From Flavilitoribacter nigricans DSM 23189 = NBRC 102662 (lineage in GTDB: Bacteria; Bacteroidota; Bacteroidia; Chitinophagales; Saprospiraceae), in contig NZ_PDUD01000020.1 in the NCBI RefSeq assembly GCF_002646595.1, positions 124,001 to 188,000 on the forward strand: 64,000 nucleotides of DNA, in the 5' to 3' direction. Below, in pieces: positions 29,401 to 37,026 of the stretch. The position numbers were made by a program, and so were the translations under genes. Position 1 is the stretch's first letter; each line of letters starts with the position of its first letter. Under the pieces are notes generated by a model. The model was not told the origin of the DNA. It saw nothing but the letters and a program-made list of their open reading frames with translations, and did no database searches.

Positions 29401-30869
29401 AAAAGTGGCTGGAACCGGGAAGTGAGATGATCCGGAGAAACGGCCGACAGGTCCTGCACCTGGTAAACCAGATGCTGGATCTGGCCCGGATAGAGTCGGC
29501 AACCCTCGACAAAAAAATGGTGCAGGCCAATGTGATAAGTTACCTGAAATATCTGGCTGAATCTTTTCAGAGTCTGGCCATTACCCGACGGATACGATTG
29601 TATTTCATTGCGGAAATGGAAACCTATCGAATGGATTTCGAGCCCACTCATCTCATGCAGATCGTAACCAATCTCCTGACCAATGCCTTGAAATTTACTC
29701 CGGCAGGAGGGGAGGTGCACTTTCGGACAAAAGAAATAAAAAAGTCCGCAGCGACCTACCTGCAAATCTGTATTCGGGATACCGGAGAAGGGATCGCGCC
29801 GGAAAATCAATCAAAGATCTTCGATCGATTTTACCAGGTAAATAGCTCGGGCGAACGCATGCGTAGTGGAACCGGGATCGGTCTGGCGCTCACCAAAGAG
29901 CTGATCGAACTGCACGGCGGCTCCATTGAGGTTTCCAGCAAGGTCGGGATCGGCACGGAATTTACGGTTTTGTTGCCGGTGGGCCATGCGGCTCCTCTGG
30001 TCGAATTACTGGAGGGTGAACTGCTGGATAACAATTTATTGCCTTTGGCTACTTCCGGCCTGGAATCCGGTCCGGAACTGGAAACGGAAACGAGTGGAAC
30101 GGTAAAGGAGGATGCCAATGAGCTGCTGATCGTAGAGGATAATACAGACGTAGTTCGGTATCTGCAGGCTTGTCTAAGGGGGCATTATGAATTGATTATC
30201 GCCAGAAACGGTACCGAAGGAATCCAATTGGCAACAGACCGGGTCCCGGATATCATAATCAGTGATGTGATGATGCCGGGAAAATCCGGATTTGAACTTT
30301 GTCAGACCCTAAAGAGTGACGAAAAGACCAGTCACATTCCGATCATTCTGTTGACGGCCAAAGGTGATCTGGACTCGAAGGTATACGGTTTGTCCCACGG
30401 AGCCGATGTGTATTTGCCCAAACCCTTTTATGAAAAAGAGTTACTGGCCCACCTGGAGAACCTGATCGTGCAGCGGCAAAAATTACAAACCTATTATCAG
30501 CGCATCCTGAAAGGTATTGCTCCGGCAGATCCCACCCCACATGAAAACCCGTTTTTGACCAAAGTGCTGCAGCTGGTTGAAGCAAATCTGGATCAGTCCG
30601 AACTGGATATTCAAAGCATAGCGGACCAGATGTTTGTGACCCGGGTGCAGCTCTTTCGGAAAATTAAAGCCCTTACCGGGAGTTCTCCTTCTCAGTTCAT
30701 CCGCTCTTATCGCCTAAGAAGGGGAAAACAGCTATTACTTGGCACTCAGCTTTCGGTTGCTGAAATTGCCTATAGAACGGGTTTTTCCGATCCTTCTTAT
30801 TTTTCGAAAACGTTTAAAGATGAATTCGGCGTTTCCCCCTCGGCGATCAGAAAAGATAATCTTAAATAA
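26436..30869 (+). CDS. Hybrid two-component regulator (propeller, histidine kinase, receiver, AraC)
   Basis: A 1477-residue single-polypeptide two-component system. It starts with a lipobox-like signal (ILWLSC, Cys20), then about a dozen two-component-regulator propeller repeats (for example GNIWFETFAHGVI, GRIWLSSSGGV), a Y_Y_Y domain near 840-905, and a membrane helix near 918-940. In the cytoplasm come HisKA with HEFRTPL (about 965-973), an HATPase domain ending GTGIGLALTKELIELHGG, a receiver domain (LLIVEDNTDVVRYLQ from about 1229, phospho-Asp in IIISDVMMPG) and an AraC helix-turn-helix to the end. Such regulators sense glycan fragments and switch on nearby degradation genes, here probably the lyase group. 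Confidence 0.95.
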   Translation: MTPRYKNFLPVLLIILWLSCAKDDQKSSQFDPDILPETLTDTLFSKAGDPIRTGEPIRVKFKKIPLDSVKSSSSQLQAIPEIFPALSETSPAIQPRVTTLPEELPTAEPGVGKFAMPTQHPVRGKILPVKMMPPQEIGPFRFNDDANINIKYLDVDQGMSSSYVSAMLEDSRSNFWIGTSGGGVLRFDGNNLTAFNFKDFGIFTVYPRLEDSDGNIWFETFAHGVICYNGARFVQFGKEEGLLENRNRSIIEDDQRRIWIGANKGVNCLELNEDGITGKVSYYTPDEGLLVGRILALEEDSKGQIWFAGSEGFCRYDGHQFVAITEAEGLSGRWGYSLMEDSKGSIWLGTAAGVSRLSGNTLTHFTEQEGMAGPNITDIHEDERGRIWLSSSGGVSIYDGEKFRIHRVKNADIPMEFTGLMEDSYGNFWFGSQGRGLIKLDLKHNFENFQKIEEDGFAVAQAIELDRNGNYWFGTPGRGIYRFDGKQFYRFSQAEGLAHDFIYSILEDREGRIWIGTRSGLSQLIPDKRGIGGVFSNFPPLFGERPAVIFDLLEDTKGRVWIATSNGLGYFTGETFVDYSADMTIPRMVVFSIFESSTGAIWLGTTNGAVKIETVNNDIKSTFTFITEKEGFGLKGVNDIVEDKKGNLWFAGPEGASYYDGKNFLKVPLKDSWWNHSYRTMGKYNSLLVDSLNRIWISREKELSLIVPKEAVPKQISVEDSMTFNDLYQIFNFGKDDGIFTFEMYARSVLLDDKNRIWWGGGPYCVRLDLNEFQLPQEPPRMNLNHIEIRQQFVDFRSLSDSLYRDTIANHQAIMASFDSVVPFRNYPETLDLPYDLNHLTFHFSATDWADPTAIRYRFRIEGLEEGWSQPQASPRADYRNLPPGEHQLLVQAIGKAQKWSAPFVYSFRIRPPWWQTRWAYLLWILLAGTLVMTIYRYQLKRKLALAENERLLELDQVKSRLFTNITHEFRTPLTIILGMADQIRSRPEKWLEPGSEMIRRNGRQVLHLVNQMLDLARIESATLDKKMVQANVISYLKYLAESFQSLAITRRIRLYFIAEMETYRMDFEPTHLMQIVTNLLTNALKFTPAGGEVHFRTKEIKKSAATYLQICIRDTGEGIAPENQSKIFDRFYQVNSSGERMRSGTGIGLALTKELIELHGGSIEVSSKVGIGTEFTVLLPVGHAAPLVELLEGELLDNNLLPLATSGLESGPELETETSGTVKEDANELLIVEDNTDVVRYLQACLRGHYELIIARNGTEGIQLATDRVPDIIISDVMMPGKSGFELCQTLKSDEKTSHIPIILLTAKGDLDSKVYGLSHGADVYLPKPFYEKELLAHLENLIVQRQKLQTYYQRILKGIAPADPTPHENPFLTKVLQLVEANLDQSELDIQSIADQMFVTRVQLFRKIKALTGSSPSQFIRSYRLRRGKQLLLGTQLSVAEIAYRTGFSDPSYFSKTFKDEFGVSPSAIRKDNLK

Positions 30870-30964
30870 TACGTGGTGTTAAATCTTAAATGTGTCATTA
30901 GATAGAAAATTTCATTTTTTAATTTCATTTAAAATATTGATTTTCAAATAGATATTTGTGTGAT

Positions 30965-30993
30965 GTAACATATTTACACGAAGAAGTAACATA
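30965..30993. promoter_or_regulatory. Paired GTAACATA direct repeats, copy 1
   Basis: GTAACATA occurs at 30965-30972 and again at 30986-30993, exactly 21 bases apart, about 120-150 bases before the small secreted protein at 31115. The same pair with the same spacing stands before its paralogue at 33696. This is the layout of a dimeric regulator binding on one DNA face. Confidence 0.6.
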
Positions 30994-31114
30994 ATTCCAA
31001 CGGAGTGTTTTATAAAAAAAGGACCTTGCCGTGGCACGGTGAAAGTCAAGACAAAACCTTTTCGATCGGTCTAATTATTCACCGGCATTTTTATAACTAT
31101 TAAATCCCGGTATT

Positions 31115-31579
31115 ATGCTAAGACAACTGACCCTTTCCCTTTTTTTGATCCTTTTCTGTTCCTTCCTGCACGGCCAGGCCACAACGAATAATATCCACCG
31201 TAGTGGACAGGATTATTTCGAATTCGGAGATGGATGGATCGTAAACGTAGACTGGAATACGACGGCTAATTATCGCTATGTAAATGATAAGAAAGCTGCA
31301 CTCGAAACCAGGTACACTTTTCATTTCCGGGAAAAGTGGAATTATGAGAATACGATTACCGGAGAGACCGTCACCGCTCCGACCGCCGGACACGTCACCG
31401 GCGCCTACGTCTACAATTCAGGTGATGATGTTTATTACGATGTCCAGGAGGTCTTGCATTGGGTGAAGGATCCGGTTTTCGGAGATTACCACCTGGTGCA
31501 GAAGGTTTTCTTTGGCCTGAATCCGGATACCGGGTATTTTGAAATAATCGATATCAAGATCGAACGGGCTACCAACTAA
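31115..31579 (+). CDS. Small secreted protein, paralogue of the 33696 gene
   Basis: A 154-residue exported protein with a signal peptide ending HGQA. I do not know its family. The mature part is rich in Tyr, Trp and Asn and probably beta-stranded. It shares a run of motifs with the gene at 33696: [YF]T[FI]H[FY]R[ED]KWNY, TGET, HVTG/NVTG, [WF]VKDP[VI][FY]G, HLV, and NP[DE]TG[YF][FI]EI. No lipobox and no T9SS tail are present. Both paralogues share an upstream regulatory repeat, so they are probably expressed together in response to one signal. Confidence 0.8.
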   Translation: MLRQLTLSLFLILFCSFLHGQATTNNIHRSGQDYFEFGDGWIVNVDWNTTANYRYVNDKKAALETRYTFHFREKWNYENTITGETVTAPTAGHVTGAYVYNSGDDVYYDVQEVLHWVKDPVFGDYHLVQKVFFGLNPDTGYFEIIDIKIERATN

Positions 31580-31983
31580 ATCAGGTTGCGATGCAATCTG
31601 GTAGAAAGTATAGAGTTGAGGGTAGAAGGACTGCCAATCGTTAAAATGAGCGATTTAGCACAATTCTACCAGTCTCAGTCTCTCTACTCTTTACCATCTT
31701 CTCTCTACAATTCAAGTATCGAAACTTGTTGACTAAATCTGAATATACCAATACCTGTTTTTTGCGATGGTTGTTATCAGAATTGGACTGCTGGATAAGG
31801 GCCATCGCATTTTATTAACTCCGAGAAGGTCTGGATCCTCCGCTTGGTAATCCTGTTTTGATCCGTCCGAAAAGCTTGCCCGGTCACTATCCGTAAGGTG
31901 AACATAGTGGGTTAGCTGAAGGACTTTCCAGGTAGATCTACTGTATCGCTGATGGATACAGACAGGCTCTCAATTTCCCAGTT
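31580..31983. other. Intergenic region
   Basis: 404 bases between the small secreted protein and the propeller protein. The only structure I see is the terminator-like hairpin near 31763-31813. The first part is rich in TCTC runs. Confidence 0.5.
31763..31813 (+). terminator. Possible terminator with long hairpin
   Basis: TGCGATGG and CCATCGCA pair over 8 bases. An inner TTATC/GATAA pair adds to the stem, and TTTT follows directly. It lies 183 bases after the secreted-protein gene, so it may close that transcript. The large loop makes it weaker than a classic terminator. Confidence 0.4.
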
Positions 31984-33333
31984 ATGAAACTTAATAAGTT
32001 ATTCTTTTTACTGTTGATCATTCCGATATCTGGCCTAAAAGCCCAGTGGAAAAGCCTGGGTAGCGGGATAGACGCATCACCACGACAGATCTTTACCATG
32101 CACGCCGTGAATGAGCAGGTGGTCTGGGCAACTACCGGATTCGATCCTATATCATTCGTGCCTTCATTTGAATTCACCCGGACTACGGATGGTGGCAAAA
32201 CCTGGAAACCCGGCCGGCTGCAGATCGATGCTGATCTCTATCATTTTGACCTGTTCGCACTGGACTCCTTAACGGCCTGGGTAACCACCGCGGACGAGGC
32301 GGATCCGATCTCCGGTAAGATCTACAAAACCACGGATGGCGGGAATACCTGGATCCACCAAGCGTCCGCCTTTACCGGATTCAATCAAACGCCGGCTTCC
32401 CTTTATTTCTGGGATGCGCAAACCGGAGTATCGTTTGGAGCTACCTGTAAAGATGCCTACGATGATCAGATTTCCATCTATACCACAGATGATGGGGGTG
32501 ACAACTGGTCACAGGTGGTTGGGGCAGATCTACCCGAACAACTACCCGGTGAAGCCATTTGCCTCTGGAGCGGTAACAGCAACTACGCAGCCGTGGGGGA
32601 TACGATCTGGTTTTTCACCAGCTACAGTCGGGTATTCCGTTCAACGGACCGGGGTAAGACCTGGAACGCTTTTCTGGTGCGTTTGAAAAACGCCATTTCG
32701 ATTGCCTTTAAAGATTCCCAAAACGGCATTCTTGTTGGGTTCTTTCCCAACGGGGCGATGCGCACAACGGACGGAGGGGAAAGCTGGTATCCGATCGATA
32801 TCCCCGCTGATGTCCGGTCTTCGGAAATTGCCTATGTGCCCGGTACGGCCGGCACCTATCTGGTCCAGGATGGAGATATACTGGGCGACCAGGACATGCT
32901 GATCACCCACGACGACGGGGATTCCTGGGAACTGCTGAGTTCCAACGAGAATTTATCCTGCCTTGAATTTTTATCTCCCACGGTTGGATACGCCGGAGGA
33001 GAGGTACAGGGCGTTGATCAGGGAGGCATTTACCGGTGGGAAGGCAATCTGTTTTCCGGAACAGTGGACGTAAAAGAATCATCGTTTAACAGAGGTATCC
33101 ACCAGCTGGAATTATTCCCGATTCCCAGCCGGGACGAAATAAACATTTCACTTCCGGAAGGCTTCGATGATCGGGTAAGCGTTGAAATTTTTGATCTGAA
33201 CGGTCAGCGGGTACTGCAAAATGAAATACTGAATGGTACTCAACTGGCTATAAACGCACTTCCGGCGGGAATGTATCTGATGAAAGTACGGGACCGACAT
33301 CGATCGGTTTCCCGAAAATTCCTGAAAGAATAA
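31984..33333 (+). CDS. BNR-propeller protein with T9SS sorting domain
   Basis: A 449-residue secreted protein with a signal peptide (LLIIPISGLKAQ). The body has Asp-box/BNR motifs ([41 protein letters not shown]) of a sialidase- or YCF48-like propeller. The last 75 residues, from LELFPIPSRDEINI to the end with MYLMKV, are a type A T9SS C-terminal sorting domain, so the protein is sent across the outer membrane. Catalytic residues of a true sialidase are not evident; a binding role is as likely. It lies between the two small paralogous secreted-protein genes. Confidence 0.87.
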   Translation: MKLNKLFFLLLIIPISGLKAQWKSLGSGIDASPRQIFTMHAVNEQVVWATTGFDPISFVPSFEFTRTTDGGKTWKPGRLQIDADLYHFDLFALDSLTAWVTTADEADPISGKIYKTTDGGNTWIHQASAFTGFNQTPASLYFWDAQTGVSFGATCKDAYDDQISIYTTDDGGDNWSQVVGADLPEQLPGEAICLWSGNSNYAAVGDTIWFFTSYSRVFRSTDRGKTWNAFLVRLKNAISIAFKDSQNGILVGFFPNGAMRTTDGGESWYPIDIPADVRSSEIAYVPGTAGTYLVQDGDILGDQDMLITHDDGDSWELLSSNENLSCLEFLSPTVGYAGGEVQGVDQGGIYRWEGNLFSGTVDVKESSFNRGIHQLELFPIPSRDEINISLPEGFDDRVSVEIFDLNGQRVLQNEILNGTQLAINALPAGMYLMKVRDRHRSVSRKFLKE

Positions 33334-33695
33334 GCCCTAATGTACCCCATACTCCCTGGAGTTTACGACCAAATAAAGAGGCACTTTTAATGAGTGTTAA
33401 TTTGAGAGAACGGTCGCCGGTTATTCGGTTAACTGGTGACCACTCAAATTCCTTAAAATGTATTGAAAGGATCATTCCTGGTGAAAGCCCGTCATGGTCA
33501 AAAGGGAAAAGGACCCGGGCCGGTAAAACCTGAGATTATCCCAATTTGTAACATAACTCCAAAAATCGGTAACATAATTGAAAGTGCCGTAAAGCGGCGA
33601 TCCGGATATTTGTTTAGCCTTGGAGAACAAACAGTGCACTTTTCGGAAATAAGCATGTACTAAACCCATTTTTAAATTTCTAAACCCTAAACATT
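33334..33695. other. Intergenic region with regulatory repeats
   Basis: 362 bases upstream of the second small secreted protein. The paired GTAACATA repeat at 33548-33576 lies inside. A 66-codon open frame at 33463 has no signal peptide or recognisable motif and I do not regard it as a gene. Confidence 0.5.
33548..33576. promoter_or_regulatory. Paired GTAACATA direct repeats, copy 2
   Basis: GTAACATA at 33548-33555 and 33569-33576, 21 bases apart as in the copy at 30965. The longer match GTAACATAACTCCAA against GTAACATAATTCCAA differs at one base. It ends about 120 bases before the start of the 33696 gene. Confidence 0.6.
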
Positions 33696-34157
33696 ATGAA
33701 AAAGTATCTGATGCTTTTTGCAGCATTTGCCTGCTCTATTACCATCTTATCCGCTCAGTCTTCATGGACCCACAATGACCATTACGAGGGCAGTTACACC
33801 ATTCCGGTAACCGCAGAATGGGTGGCCGAAGTGGTATGGTCCCAGGTGGTCAACCACGTCCATCAGGTGAATAGAGAGGGACAGATGGTGACTAAATACA
33901 CCATCCATTACCGGGACAAATGGAACTACACCAACCTCGTTACCGGGGAGACTGCAACTTCTCCCGGTGTTCAGAATGTTACCGGCGATTTCATTACCTG
34001 GCCGGACGGCTTTTCCAATGATCGGCGTTTTATCGAACATTTTGTAAAAGATCCGATATACGGCAGCGCCCACCTGGTCTTTCGCCTGATCTGGGAAGAG
34101 AATCCGGAAACCGGATTCATTGAGATCGTCGAGATCCAGAATGAGTGGCAAAAATAA
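33696..34157 (+). CDS. Small secreted protein, paralogue of the 31115 gene
   Basis: A 153-residue exported protein with signal peptide ending ILSAQ. The family is unknown to me. It aligns with the 31115 product through YTIHYRDKWNY, LVTGET, NVTGDF, HFVKDPIYG, HLVFRL and NPETGFIEIVEI. The N-terminal third diverges more and is rich in Trp and His. The two proteins are similar in length and both lack membrane anchors. They flank a T9SS propeller gene, which suggests a common extracellular task, but no activity can be assigned. Confidence 0.8.
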   Translation: MKKYLMLFAAFACSITILSAQSSWTHNDHYEGSYTIPVTAEWVAEVVWSQVVNHVHQVNREGQMVTKYTIHYRDKWNYTNLVTGETATSPGVQNVTGDFITWPDGFSNDRRFIEHFVKDPIYGSAHLVFRLIWEENPETGFIEIVEIQNEWQK

Positions 34158-34381
34158 TGCGCCCCTGATCTCCTTCACACTACGAGGACCAAGTCAATGA
34201 ATGGTCTGTATACTTGAAACATATTTACAAAGTCTCTGAAACAAGCAAATAAACACCGGCATTTTGGAATGCTGAAATGGACGCATGGTCACTGCACCCC
34301 GTTGGGGTGTTCGGGGACATTCGGGATCGATAAGCTGGAATTATATCGCAGTATATTCAATTATAAGTGTTTATTGTGTGG

Positions 34382-34419
34382 CCGTTAAGTACCTGCCGGT
34401 ATTTAACGGTCTTTTTTTT
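34382..34419 (+). terminator. Intrinsic terminator
   Basis: A 12-pair stem (CCGTTAAGTACC against GGTATTTAACGG, with one G-U pair) closed by a TGCC tetraloop, then C and eight T residues. It is a textbook plus-strand terminator, probably for the transcript carrying the 33696 gene. Confidence 0.9.
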
Positions 34420-34448
34420 CGATACCTTTCGGTGGATGATTAAATTTG
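34417..34448 (+). promoter_or_regulatory. Bacteroidota-type promoter for the 34473 gene
   Basis: A TTTC element at 34417-34420, a 20-base spacer and TAAATTTG at 34441-34448 match the TTTG/TAnnTTTG consensus. The TTG inside the -7 box could pass as a start codon at 34446, but the ATG at 34473 is the better start. Confidence 0.5.
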
Positions 34449-34472
34449 GCGCGGTTCATAAAATCCGGCAAC

Positions 34473-35030
34473 ATGTTCAAGCGAAAGATCAAGTTCAATT
34501 CCGAAAAGCTGTTGAGTATTTCCGCCATGGGGATCAGCTTCATCACCCTGATCATCTTTATTTATCAGACCAATCTGATGAGCCGCCAGAATAACCTGTC
34601 CATTATGCCTTATCTGGACTTGTCGACTACGGAAAACAGTGCTAATCGGGAATATACTTATCAGTTGAACCTGAAAAACCACGGCATAGGTCCGGCGATT
34701 ATCGTATCGGTGCGTTGTATGTACCGCGGGAAGTCATACGATCTGAAAGATTACGACAATTATTTTTTCCGTTTCCTGGAAGAGCAACTGCCTGAACTCA
34801 AACAACTCACCAGGACTTCCGCGTCGTCCCTGGATCGGGGCATGGCGATACCGGCCAATACCAGCTACAATATCTTTACCGTAAAGGATTCGCTGGGGTA
34901 CCAGCTGATCACTGCCGGCCTCCAGAAAATGATCGCTGAAGGGTTTGATTACGAGATCGTTTATAAATCCATTCAGGATGAACGCTGGATGATCGATTAC
35001 AATTCGGAAGGCCCCCGGAAACTGAAGTGA
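34473..35030 (+). CDS. Hypothetical single-span membrane protein
   Basis: A 185-residue protein with a basic N-terminus (MFKRKIKFN), one transmembrane helix at about residues 17-37, and a soluble domain outside. The domain starts with a beta-rich stretch (YLDLSTTENS... YQLNLKNHGIGPAII) that resembles small immunoglobulin-like domains in uncharacterised membrane proteins. I know no function. The start at 34473 is chosen because the upstream TTG lies in the likely promoter box. It has its own promoter and is preceded by a terminator, so it is probably a single-gene unit. Confidence 0.72.
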   Translation: MFKRKIKFNSEKLLSISAMGISFITLIIFIYQTNLMSRQNNLSIMPYLDLSTTENSANREYTYQLNLKNHGIGPAIIVSVRCMYRGKSYDLKDYDNYFFRFLEEQLPELKQLTRTSASSLDRGMAIPANTSYNIFTVKDSLGYQLITAGLQKMIAEGFDYEIVYKSIQDERWMIDYNSEGPRKLK

Positions 35031-35207
35031 GCTCAGGCCGAAGGCCCGAAAGGAGGAGCAGCCTATCAATAATCGATTCCGAAAACCTTGCATCAATTCG
35101 GGTGGGTACTTTTTTCGCTTTGCATACACTTGAATGTGTCGCCTCGCAGCAGAGTTAACCCAGAACGCAGCGGAGCGTCACCCTGAAAACCGTACCAAAA
35201 ATCCATT

Positions 35208-35798
35208 ATGAAAACGAATTCTTTTGTATTGCTGGCTTTCTGGATGGCTTCGGTCATTCCATTGATCAGCCTGCCCAAACCGGAACCCCAATTTGAAGAT
35301 CACGTACAGGAAGTGATGAGGGCATTTCGCCAAAAAGACACCCGTGCGCTGAATGAAATGATCCATCCGGAGCGCGGTCTGATGATTGTTTTCCGTCCCG
35401 GAGTATTTAACAACTACTACCACTTCAAGGAAGTAGATCTGAATGAGCCCCACCCACACTATCTGCCGGAAATCACCGATTCTGTGGATCACCAGATTGC
35501 CTACGAAAGCCTGCCCACCTTTTCCTGTGATGAATATGTTTGGAATAAAACGGGATTGTTTTGCGATACCACCAGCGTGGATCATTTACTGAGCAGGACG
35601 GCCCAGAACCGGATACGGTACGATCTCGGAGAGGTAACGGACGAAGAGATACAGGCGTTTACGGATCTGGAAAACAACAGCCGCAAGGTGGTCCTGGCGG
35701 ATAATGTCGGAAGAAGCCTGATGTTTTCCCTGACGCCCATCGACGGTAAATGGTACCTGACCATCATCGACCTGGTGAGGAATGATTGTAGTACTTAG
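35208..35798 (+). CDS. Hypothetical secreted protein
   Basis: A 196-residue protein with a signal peptide (LAFWMASVIPLISLP). The mature part begins with a helix containing DHVQEVMRAFRQKDTRALNEMIHPERGLMI, followed by a probable beta-strand region and the end segment LTPIDGKWYLTIIDLV. This layout recalls NTF2/SnoaL-like folds with a C-terminal strand, but the similarity is only of pattern. There are three cysteines in the mature part. It is convergent with the aldo/keto reductase gene. Confidence 0.72.
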   Translation: MKTNSFVLLAFWMASVIPLISLPKPEPQFEDHVQEVMRAFRQKDTRALNEMIHPERGLMIVFRPGVFNNYYHFKEVDLNEPHPHYLPEITDSVDHQIAYESLPTFSCDEYVWNKTGLFCDTTSVDHLLSRTAQNRIRYDLGEVTDEEIQAFTDLENNSRKVVLADNVGRSLMFSLTPIDGKWYLTIIDLVRNDCST

Positions 35799-35849
35799 GC
35801 CAGTGCCGGATCCATATTAAACTTCTCCTTGCCTCTTTACAATTGCCTA

Positions 35850-35861
35850 AGCCGTCCCTTA
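35850..35861. repeat. Left arm of inverted repeat around the aldo/keto reductase gene
   Basis: AGCCGTCCCTTA here is the exact reverse complement of TAAGGGACGGCT at 36978-36989. The two arms bracket the reductase gene, and this one includes its stop codon. Confidence 0.5.
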
Positions 35862-36875
35862 GAGCAGTTTGCCCTTCATCCACGGCGCAGTGTTTAAAAA
35901 ATTGGCCACTGCACTGCCGGGAGGTACGATCTCATCGCAGGCGGCCTGCATCTCCGGACTGATGCTTTGTTCCATCAACGGGATGAGGTCCTTCAATTGA
36001 TCCAGCGTCCGGGGGCCGCAGAGGGGCGCATTTACCCCCGGCTGTCCCATTACCCACAGCATAGCGAGATGAGCCGGCACATATCCGGCTTCGCGGGCGA
36101 GTTGGGCGAAACGCTGTCCGGCCGCCACGGCTCTGTTGGTGATGCGCTCGGCGTAGATCCCGCCGCGGCGGTAGCGGGGCGTATCAAAACTTTCCCTTTT
36201 CTGGTTATCGTATTTACCGGTAAGCATGCCCATAGCGAGTGGAGACCAGGCCAGCACGGCGAGGTCGGCCCAGGCGCAGGCGGGCAGTATCTCGTTTTCC
36301 GCCCGGCGGTCCAGCAGATTATACGGTAATTGTTCCGACACGGCGTAGCGGTAATTCCTGAACTCGGACAGTAATTTACTTTCGGCAATTTTCCAGGACG
36401 GGGAGGTCGTCGCACCAAAATACCGAATCTTTCCCTGCTGGACCAGATCGGTCATCGCCGCCAGTACCTCTTCCAGCGGCATCTCCATATCGATCCGGTG
36501 CAGCTGGTACAGGTCGATGTAATCGGTCTGCAATCTGCGCAGGGAATCTTCACAGGCGCGGATGATGTGCTTGCGGGAAGTGCCCCGGTCATTGATCCCC
36601 TTATTGCCGGTGGGATAGTAGAACTTGGTGGCGAGAATGATGTCTTCCCGCGTCCCGCTTTCCTGCAGGGCTTTGCCAATGATCCGTTCCGATTCGCCGG
36701 CCGCATAACTGTTGGCGGTGTCGATCAGATTGATGCCGTTTTCGATTGCACAGTGGAGGATCTGGATCGATTCTGTTTCGGCGGTTGGATTGGCAAAGTT
36801 ATCGGTACCCAGGCAGATCGGGGAGACCCGAAGGCCCGTCCGTCCGAATGGGCGATAGTGTTTGGCTGCTAACAT
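35859..36875 (-). CDS. Aldo/keto reductase
   Basis: A 338-residue cytoplasmic NADPH-dependent reductase of the (beta/alpha)8 type. The catalytic set is visible: Asp and Tyr in NLIDTANSYAAGESE, Lys in IILATKFYYP, and His in LYQLHRIDMEMP. The C-terminal cofactor-binding region is the GVNAPLCGPRTLDQL stretch. Members reduce aldehydes and sugars or their derivatives; the substrate is not clear. A 12-base inverted repeat flanks the gene on both sides. It is convergent with the gene at 35208 and divergent from the GH140-like gene. Confidence 0.93.
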   Translation of the reverse strand: MLAAKHYRPFGRTGLRVSPICLGTDNFANPTAETESIQILHCAIENGINLIDTANSYAAGESERIIGKALQESGTREDIILATKFYYPTGNKGINDRGTSRKHIIRACEDSLRRLQTDYIDLYQLHRIDMEMPLEEVLAAMTDLVQQGKIRYFGATTSPSWKIAESKLLSEFRNYRYAVSEQLPYNLLDRRAENEILPACAWADLAVLAWSPLAMGMLTGKYDNQKRESFDTPRYRRGGIYAERITNRAVAAGQRFAQLAREAGYVPAHLAMLWVMGQPGVNAPLCGPRTLDQLKDLIPLMEQSISPEMQAACDEIVPPGSAVANFLNTAPWMKGKLL

Positions 36876-36977
36876 GCTACAATTGGTAAAGTTACAGTTG
36901 CTAAGCTAGCATTCCGGAACCGGATTGCCAAGTGTGGAATAATTCATCACCAAAACCGAAAATCAGGGAGGAGGCTG

Positions 36978-36989
36978 TAAGGGACGGCT
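36978..36989. repeat. Right arm of inverted repeat around the aldo/keto reductase gene
   Basis: TAAGGGACGGCT, the reverse complement of the left arm at 35850-35861, lies about 100 bases before the reductase start. The similarity extends weakly outward (CTAGG against CCTAA). Confidence 0.5.
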
Positions 36990-37026
36990 AGGAGCTCTAG
37001 CGCCTACAGAGAAAAGAAATATTGAT

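Larger units (their letters stand above)
34158..34472. other. Intergenic region
   Basis: 315 bases holding a short palindrome CACCCC-GTT-GGGGTG at 34295-34309, a strong terminator at 34382-34419 and a promoter at 34417-34448. No gene is evident. Confidence 0.55.

Noticed and set aside
33463-33663. A 66-codon open frame before the second small secreted protein
   Set aside because: It covers the paired regulatory repeats, has no motif and no partner.
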